Assembly (NCBI GenBank): GCA_003450735.1
Contig: DMEZ01000025.1
Location: 1 to 53,997, forward strand
DNA from: Elusimicrobiota bacterium
Lineage (GTDB): Bacteria; Elusimicrobiota; Elusimicrobia; UBA1565
Length of the DNA: 53,997 nt
Reading direction: 5' to 3'
Position numbers and translations under genes: made by a program. Below the pieces are notes generated by a model that was given only the letters and a program-made list of their open reading frames with translations, did no database searches and had not been told where the DNA came from. Below are positions 1-6,995 of this stretch, piece by piece; position 1 is the stretch's first letter, and each line of letters starts with the position of its first letter.

Positions 1-180
1 CCCCCCCGATAGGGGAGCCGACTGTTCTTCGCGGAGGGCATTTTCAATGGATAGGTTCATGCCATGGCCACAAACAGGCCAGGGCCTAAGGGCCCATACC
101 AGAATTAGGCCTTCGGAGAGCTCTGACTCATGCGCTGAAAGGTCTCAGGACGAGGTGGCCCGGCTCCGGGAAGTTGCTGA

Positions 181-798
181 TTATTCGCCGAACAGGCGGA
201 CCTTGAGCTCGAAAGAGAAGCGGCGGAAGCGGCGGTTGCCTCCCTCGAAGTTCTGGTCGTAGTCCAGGGCGAGGGTCGTCCTAGGCGCGAGGGCGAACTC
301 GATCCCGGCTCCGGCCGTGGGAGCCCAGTAGAAATCCCGGCGCAGCTCGGTCGTCTCGTAGACCCCCTCGTCGTCGGGCTCCCGGGTCTCTTCCCGGGAG
401 TCCACGTACTGCACCCCGCCGGAGAGGTAGGGCGTGAAGCGCAAACGCTCGCGCAGATCCAGGCCGGCGAGCTTAAGGAAGGAGAGCTTGGCGTACTTGA
501 ACTCCGCGGCGCGCACCCGGGTCTCGGAGGTGTACGCCTCGCCGCTGAGCTTCGAGAAGGAGTCGTTGTAGCTGAGCTCCAGCTCGTAGCTGAACCGGCT
601 GGGGGCCTCCTTGCGGCTGGAGACCAGCCCCAGACTCAGGGTCGGCCCCCAGTCGTAGTCGTTCCAGTTGGCTTCCCGCCCGACGCTGCCGCGCAGGCCG
701 ACTTCCAAAGAGTCCAGGACCGAGGCGCCCTCGTCTTCGGCCGCGGCGGGAGCGGCCAGGAAGGCCAGGCCTAGGACGGCCGGAAGGAGGGTCTTCAC
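181..798 (-). CDS. Secreted outer-membrane beta-barrel-like protein
   Basis: The 205-residue product has an N-terminal signal peptide (hydrophobic LLPAVLGLAFLAAPAAA, cleavage probably after AAA-ED). The rest alternates charged and aromatic residues and ends in KVRLFGE, which suggests a small outer-membrane beta-barrel, though no family is recognised. I chose the GTG at 798 because the longer frame upstream reads through non-signal sequence. A TATACT hexamer (805-810) sits exactly 6 nt before this GTG, so the mRNA is probably leaderless. The gene runs divergently from the PDZ fragment at 889. Function is inferred from architecture only. Confidence 0.7.
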   Translation of the reverse strand: MKTLLPAVLGLAFLAAPAAAEDEGASVLDSLEVGLRGSVGREANWNDYDWGPTLSLGLVSSRKEAPSRFSYELELSYNDSFSKLSGEAYTSETRVRAAEFKYAKLSFLKLAGLDLRERLRFTPYLSGGVQYVDSREETREPDDEGVYETTELRRDFYWAPTAGAGIEFALAPRTTLALDYDQNFEGGNRRFRRFSFELKVRLFGE

Positions 799-804
799 GG
801 GGAG

Positions 805-834
805 AGTATAGCTTGGCGGGGCCCCCCCTGTCCT
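805..834 (-). promoter_or_regulatory. Predicted leaderless promoter of the beta-barrel gene
   Basis: On the minus strand, AGGACA (829-834), an 18-nt spacer and TATACT (805-810) are followed by 6 nt and the GTG at 798. The -10 is good and the -35 is weak. Confidence 0.5.
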
Positions 835-888
835 TCGGGCCCATGCGCGTAGGCCCTCCGTCCCCCGTTCCTGGGGCCCCAATGCCCC

Positions 889-1131
889 ATGGGCGGCCCG
901 GCCAAAAAGGCGGGCATCCTGGTCGACGACGTGATCGTCAAGATGAACGGCAAGGTGATCGAAGACCCCGGCGAGTTCCTCGCCGCGATCCACCACAAGA
1001 TGCCCAAGGACGCGATCACCCTCACCGTGCTGCGCGAGGGCAACGAGATCGAGCTGAAGGTGGTCCTCGAGGCGGGACAGCCGCGGCAGCCTCAGCGGAT
1101 CGCGGCCATCGGCTTCAGCACGGCTTCCTGA
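889..1131 (+). pseudogene. PDZ-domain fragment (HtrA/DegP-like remnant)
   Basis: The 80-residue frame matches the second half of a trypsin-like-protease PDZ domain: GGPAKKAGILVDDVIVKMNG, then a predicted helix (DPGEFLAAI) and the strand pair TLTVLREGNEIELKVVL. The protease domain and first half of the PDZ are absent. An in-frame stop at 850-852 lies upstream, and neither a ribosome-binding site nor a promoter is visible. It overlaps the 3' end of the convergent membrane-protein gene by 17 bp. I read it as a decayed remnant of a DegP/HtrA or site-2-protease-type gene. A free-standing mini-PDZ protein is a weaker alternative. Confidence 0.55.
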
Positions 1132-2941
1132 GCAGCAGCCCGAACAGAGCCAGCCACGCGGCCGCGGCGCCGAGCGCGAAGAGCGCCCAGCGCCGCGGCT
1201 TGAAGTCCAGCCTCAGCTCGAGCGTCGCCTCCGGAGCCGCGTCGGCGGGCAAGCGCACCTTCGAGAACAGGCCGTCCTGCTCCAGCAGGACGGGCCGGCC
1301 GCCGAGGCGGGCGCGCCAGCCGGGATAGAAAGGCACCGAGACCTTGATCTCCGAGGCGCTCTCGGGCGCGACGCCGATGGCGAGCAGGCGCTCGGGCCGC
1401 GGGAGCGCGACCTGCATCCTTCCGGACAGCCCCCCCTCCCCGTCCGCGTACGCGGCCAGCGTCCAGGGCGAGGGCGCCGGCAAGAGACGGCCGCCCGCGT
1501 CGATCTTGAAGGCCACCCCCGCTTTCTTCATCCAGGGCGTGTCGTGGCGCGTGAGGTAGCTGCGGCTCGCGTCGGCCGCGGGCTTCCCCTCGCTGGCCGC
1601 GGCCCAGGCCGGGAACGCCTCCAGGAAGAAGGCCTCGTAGCCGTTCACGTTCATCGCGCGGTAGAGCAGGGTCTTGTCCGGCGCGGCGTGGGCGGGGTCG
1701 GTGAGGACCCTCAGGGGAGCGCCGGCGGCGGCCTCGACGATGTGCGGCTTAGGGGTCAGGTAGGGGCGCGCGTCCTCGACGCCCAGGAAGCGGCGGTCCC
1801 AGAGGACGAGCTCCAGCAGGACCGCGGCCAGGATGCTCCAGCGCAGGGCGCGCCCTCTGGACTCGAGGCCCTTCAGTGCCGCCCCGGCGGCCAGGAGCAG
1901 CCCCAGCAGGCAGAGCAGGAGGAAGCGCGCGGGGGTGCGCAGAAGCCCCAGCGCGGTCTTCTTGAGGAGCGCGACGTAGACCGGGTTGTTCCCCCCCGCC
2001 GCGAGGAACAGCCCGGCGGCGAGGAGCAGGACCGGCGCCTTCGGGCCGCGCCAGAGCCCCGCCGCGGCCAGGGCCAGCGCGGCCAGGCCCGCGTACATGG
2101 AGGCCGTCTCGAAGAACACCGAGGGCGGGCCGCCGAAGCCGCCGCCCGGGAGACCCAGCGCGCCCGGGCTCACCCAGCTCTTGAGCTCGGGGAGGCCGAC
2201 CGAATAAGCCGTCGAATAGTCCAGCGGCCAGGCGGCGCGCACCGAATGGGCGAGGAACTCCCAGGTGAGCGGCCACTGCATGAGGGCGAGGGCGAGGGCC
2301 CCGAGGCCTTCCAGGACGAGCGCTCCGAGCCGGCGGGGCGCTCGCGCCCCGCACCAGAGCGCCATGCCCAGGGCGTTGATGACGAGGAACTGCGGGTGTC
2401 CCGAGAGGAACTGCAGGGCCCAGACGAGGGCGAGCAGGCCGCTCAGGCCGGATTCCATCGCCAGCCAGGCCCAGGGCACCCAGGCCAGGGCCGCGAGCTG
2501 GGTCGGGATCCCCATGGTGACGCGGTAGACCAGGAAGGGCGAGAGCGCGTAGGCGCAGGCGAGGGTGAAGGCCGAGAGCGCGCTCAGCTTCTTGCGCCGG
2601 GCCAGCAGGTGCGTCCCCAGCGCCGCCCAGATCCAGTGCGCCAGGAGATCCCAAGACAAAGCCAGGGTCATCGGGAAGAAGAGGCCGAGCAGGGAGACCG
2701 GGTAGAACACCGTCGCCTGCGGGTTGGCCAGCAGGGGTACGCCCCCGAAGATGTAGGGGTTCCAGCCCGGCAGGCGGCCGGCCTGCAGCGCGCTCACGGC
2801 CAGGTGGCGCAGGGGATGGTGGTAGGCGAGCAGGTCGCCGTAGCCGGCGGGGACGAGGCCCAGGACGAGCCCCGCCGGGGCCAGCAGGGCGAGCGCGAGC
2901 AGGGCGAAGAGGGCCAGGAGGACGAAGTCCTGCCGCTTCAC
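1115..2941 (-). CDS. YfhO-like multi-pass membrane protein (1)
   Basis: The 608-residue protein has about a dozen hydrophobic segments and a C-terminal soluble beta-rich part (about residues 440-580), ending with a last TM (ALGAAAAWLALFGLLL). Early motifs GDLLAYHHPLR and PGWNPYIFGGVPLLANPQ are typical of the YfhO (PF09586)/GT-C-like family, linked in Firmicutes to glycosylation of teichoic or lipoteichoic acids. The start is the GTG at 2941: it overlaps the upstream GT2 stop as GTGA and has GGAGG 6 nt before it. A second, diverged copy of the same family lies at 4625-6541, so the operon carries two. The substrate is unknown. Confidence 0.75.
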   Translation of the reverse strand: MKRQDFVLLALFALLALALLAPAGLVLGLVPAGYGDLLAYHHPLRHLAVSALQAGRLPGWNPYIFGGVPLLANPQATVFYPVSLLGLFFPMTLALSWDLLAHWIWAALGTHLLARRKKLSALSAFTLACAYALSPFLVYRVTMGIPTQLAALAWVPWAWLAMESGLSGLLALVWALQFLSGHPQFLVINALGMALWCGARAPRRLGALVLEGLGALALALMQWPLTWEFLAHSVRAAWPLDYSTAYSVGLPELKSWVSPGALGLPGGGFGGPPSVFFETASMYAGLAALALAAAGLWRGPKAPVLLLAAGLFLAAGGNNPVYVALLKKTALGLLRTPARFLLLCLLGLLLAAGAALKGLESRGRALRWSILAAVLLELVLWDRRFLGVEDARPYLTPKPHIVEAAAGAPLRVLTDPAHAAPDKTLLYRAMNVNGYEAFFLEAFPAWAAASEGKPAADASRSYLTRHDTPWMKKAGVAFKIDAGGRLLPAPSPWTLAAYADGEGGLSGRMQVALPRPERLLAIGVAPESASEIKVSVPFYPGWRARLGGRPVLLEQDGLFSKVRLPADAAPEATLELRLDFKPRRWALFALGAAAAWLALFGLLLRKPC

Positions 2942-3630
2942 GAAGGCCTCCAGCCGTCCAGGCGCAGGCGCAGCACCCATAGCCAGCCCGCCGCGAGCCG
3001 GCCGAGCGAGAGCTTCGAGCGCCCGGCTTTCCTCTCGAGGAACTCGATGGGGACCTCCTTCATGCGCAGGCCCGCGCGCGCCGCGCGCCAGTACACCTCG
3101 TGCACGATGGAGGGCCCGCTCGAGCGCAGGGTCGCGGGCTCGACGGCCTCGAGGGCCCGGCGGCTGAAGCAGCGGAAGCCGGAGTTGGGGTCCTCGAGCG
3201 GCAGGCCGAGCACGCTCCTCGCGTAGGCGGCCGAAAGGGCGGTGAGCCGGCGCCGGAGCGTCCCGCGCTCCTCGTCCTTCCCTCCGGGGACCCTGCGCGA
3301 GCCCACGGCCACGTCGCAACGGTCCATCGCGGCCAGGAGCTTCGGGACGTCCTCCGCGCGGTGGGAGAGGTCCGCGTCCATCTCGACGAGGAAGTCCGCC
3401 CCCCCCTCCAGCGCGTAGAGGTAGCCCTCCCGCCCGGCGAGGCCGCGGCCCCGCGGCCCGCGGCGGCGGATCACCTTCACCCCCTCGACCCCCTCCGCCT
3501 CCTGCGCCGTCCCATCGGGACTCGCGTCGTCGAGCACGACCACGTCGAGCCCCAGGGCCCTCAGCCTGCGCGCGAGTTCGGCGGCGCTGCCGCGCTCGTT
3601 GAAGGTCGGCAGCATCGCGAGCGCCTTCAT
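2938..3630 (-). CDS. Family 2 glycosyltransferase (polyprenyl-phosphate type)
   Basis: This 230-residue GT-A enzyme resembles dolichol-phosphate mannosyltransferases. It has the opening LPTFNERG, the nucleotide-sugar acid motif VVVLDDASPDGT, the metal-binding DADLSHRAED and the later NSGFRCFSRRAL. There is no C-terminal TM pair, so it is the soluble, membrane-associated type. It probably charges a lipid-linked sugar used by the neighbouring GT-C-like membrane proteins. Both ends overlap neighbours: ATGA with the upstream GT9 and GTGA with the downstream YfhO-like gene. This indicates translational coupling. Confidence 0.85.
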   Translation of the reverse strand: MKALAMLPTFNERGSAAELARRLRALGLDVVVLDDASPDGTAQEAEGVEGVKVIRRRGPRGRGLAGREGYLYALEGGADFLVEMDADLSHRAEDVPKLLAAMDRCDVAVGSRRVPGGKDEERGTLRRRLTALSAAYARSVLGLPLEDPNSGFRCFSRRALEAVEPATLRSSGPSIVHEVYWRAARAGLRMKEVPIEFLERKAGRSKLSLGRLAAGWLWVLRLRLDGWRPS

Positions 3631-4628
3631 CGCAGCAGTCTCCGGACCTCCGAGACGACCCGCTCCGGCGGGATGCTCGAAAGGCAGTGCGTCCGCGCGG
3701 CGCAGCGGGGACGATAGAAGCAGGCGCAGCCGCGGGGCGGAGTCAGCACGGCGCCGCGGCCGTACACGTCGAGTTCCGCCGCCGAGGTCGGGCCGACCAG
3801 GGCGACGAGGCCGCGGCCGAGGGCGGCTGCGACGTGCAGGGCCAGGGTGTCGGTTGTGACGAGGGCGCCGCAGAGGCCGACGAGGGCGGCGAACTCCCGC
3901 AGGGGCCGTGGGCCTGGGGCGAGCACTCGGGCCTCGCCCACGCTGGCCAGGATGCGGCGGTTGCGCGCCTTCTCGCCGGCGCCGCCGAAGAGGAGGACGG
4001 GGCGGCCGAGGCCCGCGAGCGCCTGGAGCAGGCGGACGGAGGCCTCGACGGAGAGCTGCTTGGAGGGCCAGCGCCTGCCGGCGCCCGGGTTGAAGCCGAC
4101 CGCGGTCCCCGGAAGGAAGCCGTGCTTCCGGGCGAAGCGGCGGGCACGGGCCTTCTCGGCCGGACTCAGGCGAAGGACGGGCCGCGGGGCGGGGCCGGTG
4201 GACCCGAGGATGTGCAGCCAGAGGTCCGAATAGGTCAGGCGGTTCGCCTTCTTGAGCGCGTCGGCCCGTTGGCGGCCCCCGTCGGGGTCCCGGCGCAGGA
4301 GGCTCATGTCGTAGTAGGGGGCGCTCGAAGGCGTGTAGCCCAGCCCCGGCCGCACGCCGAGGAACTCGCCGCGGCAGGCGCCCTCGGCCGCCCGGGCGGC
4401 GGCTTCGGACTCCTCCAGGCTCAGGACGAGGTCGAAATCCCTGGGTAGAGGCCGGCCCAGGATCCAGACGCTCTCGAGGTGGGGGTTGCCCCTGAGCAGG
4501 GGGCGCGCCTGCGGGGAGGTCAGCCAATGGACACGGCAGGGCCCGAGGCGCTTGAGGGGAGGCAGGAGGGAGGTCGTGCGCAGGACGTCCCCCAGCGCCG
4601 AGCACTTGACGATGAGGACCTTCTTCAT
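3627..4628 (-). CDS. Family 9 glycosyltransferase (heptosyltransferase-like)
   Basis: The 333-residue protein begins MKKVLIVKCSALGDVLRTTS, the hallmark of ADP-heptose:LPS heptosyltransferases. It has the C-terminal donor-site region with NPGAGRRWPSKQ, a glycine-rich LLFGGAGEK and VTTDTLALHVAAALG. A cysteine cluster near the end (CACFYRPRCAARTHC) is common in GT9 proteins of this type. It presumably adds heptose or a related sugar to a surface glycolipid at the inner face of the membrane. It is coupled by ATGA overlaps to the flanking genes. Confidence 0.85.
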   Translation of the reverse strand: MKKVLIVKCSALGDVLRTTSLLPPLKRLGPCRVHWLTSPQARPLLRGNPHLESVWILGRPLPRDFDLVLSLEESEAAARAAEGACRGEFLGVRPGLGYTPSSAPYYDMSLLRRDPDGGRQRADALKKANRLTYSDLWLHILGSTGPAPRPVLRLSPAEKARARRFARKHGFLPGTAVGFNPGAGRRWPSKQLSVEASVRLLQALAGLGRPVLLFGGAGEKARNRRILASVGEARVLAPGPRPLREFAALVGLCGALVTTDTLALHVAAALGRGLVALVGPTSAAELDVYGRGAVLTPPRGCACFYRPRCAARTHCLSSIPPERVVSEVRRLLR

Positions 4629-6541
4629 GCGAGCCTGCGCAGGCGAAGCGCGCCGAAGGTTGAGAGGGCCGCCAGGCTCAGGAGGGTCAAGGCCAGCCCC
4701 CAGCGCCAGCTCGCCGGGTCGTAGCGGAACGCCGCAGTCCAGGGGCCGGCTGGGACGCGCGCCTTCTGGAAGGCCAGCCAGGCCGGCTCGACGGCGAGGG
4801 GCCGCTCCCCCTCCGGAGCGAGCAGGCGGGCCTTCCAGCCCGGGAGGAGCGGCTCGGCCAGGAACAGCCAGCCGGGCCCTTCGCCGGACACCTCGAAGAG
4901 GTCCTCCCGCGCACGGCGGCTCTCGAGAGGCCGAGCGGGCCCCGTCGGGGGCGAGAGGGGCAGGCCGAAGCTCAGCGCCGAGCCGCCCGTCTCGTCGAAC
5001 AGCCAGGCGCTCGAAGCGGGCGCCCGGGTCCGGTAGAGCTCCCAGAGCAGCGTTTCCTCGTGAACGAGGCGGTTGGAGCCCTCGACCTTCAGCGGGGTCA
5101 GCAGGTAGCGGATGCCCAGCCAGGGGAAGAACTCGGCCGCCGCGTCCGCTCCCGGCCGGGTGAAGAGGAAATCCATGACCTTGAAGCAGGCCGTCGGCGA
5201 GAGTGGGTCCCCGAAGTTGGCCGCGGCCCGCAGGCGGTAGGGCGCGTTCGAGATCCCGTAGAGCCGGTGCTTCCAGTCGAAGACGCCCGCCCCGACGTTG
5301 CGGTTGAGCGCGACGGGGGACAGCAGGTAGCGCCCCCCCTCCAGTTTCTCCTGCAGATGGCGGACGAGGGGGCCCGCGGAAGTGAAGAGCGAGCGCGGCG
5401 CCAGCGGCATCGAGCCGGCCGCGTAGAGGGAGAGCTCGAGCGCCATGGCGAGCAGGGCCGCGGCGCGCCAGCGCGGAGGCAGAGCGCTCAGGCCTTTGGC
5501 GGCCAGATAGGAGAGCAGCGGGAGGGCGAGGTAGAACAGGTTGCCGGGGTAGCGGATGAGCTTGAGCGGGGGCAGGGCTTCCCAGGCCCAGCGCGAGCCG
5601 AGCATCAGCGCCCCGACGCCGGCGAGCAGGAGCGCCGCGCCCAGCCGTTCGCGGCGCGGGAGGCGGGCGAGGCCCCAGAGGGCCGCTGCCGCGCCGGCGA
5701 AGCCCAGCCAGCTGCACTTCCACCACTCCATCGCGGGGGCGTAGCGCCCCGCGGCGGTGAGGAGCGGGCTCACCCAGCCGAGCAGGTCGCGCCAGTTGTA
5801 GCCGTAGAGCAGGGCCTCTTCGATCGGGATGCCGGACGCCCTTCTCGACAGAAAGAAGAGCTCCGCTCCCGGGATGAGCAGGCAGGCCGCGAGGGCGGCG
5901 GCCAGAACGCCGGCGACCACCCAGGCGCGCGCGGCGTCCCGGAAGAAGGCGGCTCCCCGGCCGGCCTCGGCCACGGCGGCGGCGCTCCAGGCGGCCGCCG
6001 CCAGGCCGATGAAGATGGGCGGGAAGCCGGCGAGGAAGGCGGCCGCCAGGGTCAGACCCAGCAGGGCGGGGCGGCGGAAGAAGAGGAGCGTCGCCGGCAG
6101 GAGGCTCAGGGTGGAGAGGTGGTTGAGGAAGGGGATGCGGCTGAACAGCCCTCCGCCCAAGGCGTAGAGGATGCCCCCGCCCAGGGCCGGCGCCCAGCCC
6201 AGGCGCAGGCTCCTCAGCCAGAGGGTCATCAGCCAGCCGGCCAGCCAGTAGTGAGCGGCGTGGAAGAGGGCCAGGGCGTCGCTGAAGCCGAACAGGAAGA
6301 ACGGGAGCTGGCCCGGGTAGAACGCGGCGTTCTGCATGCGCGCGGCCATCGGCATGCCGAAGTAGGACGAAGCGTCCCAGAGGGGCAGCTGCCCGGACTG
6401 GAGAGAGAGGGCCAGGGAGGCCTGCCAGGGGTGGTGGAGATAGGTGAGGTCGCCCCAGAAATACGTCCACCCCCCCAGCCAGACGGGGAGGAAGCGCAGG
6501 AGGACGAGCGCGGCGAGGATCGCGGCCGCGGAGGCGGGCAT
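4625..6541 (-). CDS. YfhO-like multi-pass membrane protein (2)
   Basis: The 638-residue protein is a diverged paralogue of the one at 1115-2941. It shares WGDLTYLHHPW, a QLPLWDASSYFGMP motif and a long hydrophobic N-terminal two-thirds, then a soluble C-terminal region and a final TM with an LRLRRLA tail. The early aspartate (WGD) and the D/N-rich loop sit where GT-C-fold enzymes place catalytic acids, but the assignment is by resemblance only. It starts 1 bp after the lspA stop and overlaps GT9 by ATGA. Having two such proteins in one operon suggests successive sugar transfers or different acceptors. Confidence 0.75.
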   Translation of the reverse strand: MPASAAAILAALVLLRFLPVWLGGWTYFWGDLTYLHHPWQASLALSLQSGQLPLWDASSYFGMPMAARMQNAAFYPGQLPFFLFGFSDALALFHAAHYWLAGWLMTLWLRSLRLGWAPALGGGILYALGGGLFSRIPFLNHLSTLSLLPATLLFFRRPALLGLTLAAAFLAGFPPIFIGLAAAAWSAAAVAEAGRGAAFFRDAARAWVVAGVLAAALAACLLIPGAELFFLSRRASGIPIEEALLYGYNWRDLLGWVSPLLTAAGRYAPAMEWWKCSWLGFAGAAAALWGLARLPRRERLGAALLLAGVGALMLGSRWAWEALPPLKLIRYPGNLFYLALPLLSYLAAKGLSALPPRWRAAALLAMALELSLYAAGSMPLAPRSLFTSAGPLVRHLQEKLEGGRYLLSPVALNRNVGAGVFDWKHRLYGISNAPYRLRAAANFGDPLSPTACFKVMDFLFTRPGADAAAEFFPWLGIRYLLTPLKVEGSNRLVHEETLLWELYRTRAPASSAWLFDETGGSALSFGLPLSPPTGPARPLESRRAREDLFEVSGEGPGWLFLAEPLLPGWKARLLAPEGERPLAVEPAWLAFQKARVPAGPWTAAFRYDPASWRWGLALTLLSLAALSTFGALRLRRLA

Positions 6542-6542
6542 C

Positions 6543-6995
6543 TCAGTCCTTCTTTTCCCGCATCCCCCAGGCCATGAGGACGGCCCCGACGGTGATGCAG
6601 GAGTCGGCCACGTTGAAGACAGGCCAGACGAGGAAGTCGAGGAAGTCCACCACGCAGCCCAGGGTCAACCGGTCGTAGAGGTTGCCGAGCGCCCCGCCGG
6701 CGACCAGCACCATCCCGTAGTGCGCCCAGAGGTTCTCCTTCGGCCAGCGCCGCTTGAGGTGCAGGAGGGCGGCCAGCAAAGCGACGGTCACGCCGATGAG
6801 GAGGGCGTTGTTGTGCTGGAGCATGCCCCAGGCGGCTCCGGTGTTCTCGACGTAGCTCAGGTGGAAGAAGGGCAGGACCTTGACCGATTCGCGCGGGCGC
6901 AGCCAGGCGAGGGCCCAGGCCTTGGTCGCCCGGTCGGCGGCGAAGACGAGCAGGACGATCAGCGGCTGGAGGAAGCGGTGAGCTGTTTCACGCAT
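6543..6995 (-). CDS. lspA: Signal peptidase II (lipoprotein signal peptidase)
   Basis: The 150-residue, four-TM aspartic peptidase cleaves diacylated prolipoproteins at the lipobox. Family motifs are present: FAADRATKAWAL near the N-terminus, the ENTGAAWGM stretch, GGALGNLYDRL with the first catalytic Asp, and FNVADSCI with the second. The ATG at 6995 lies inside the ileS 3' end, a 36-bp overlap, so ileS and lspA are coupled. The ileS-lspA order is widely conserved in bacteria. A plausible client in the window is the PhnD-like lipoprotein at 31618-32520. Confidence 0.95.
   Translation of the reverse strand: MRETAHRFLQPLIVLLVFAADRATKAWALAWLRPRESVKVLPFFHLSYVENTGAAWGMLQHNNALLIGVTVALLAALLHLKRRWPKENLWAHYGMVLVAGGALGNLYDRLTLGCVVDFLDFLVWPVFNVADSCITVGAVLMAWGMREKKD

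Noticed and set aside
1..180. A gene or RNA at the window start
   Set aside because: Only short biased frames are present. I saw no cloverleaf, terminator or promoter that I could support.
1544..3226. A 560-codon open frame antisense to the first YfhO-like gene
   Set aside because: The translation is a Gln/Glu/Arg/Gly-rich string typical of antisense frames in GC-rich genes. The opposite strand carries a clear membrane protein with a good start and operon context.
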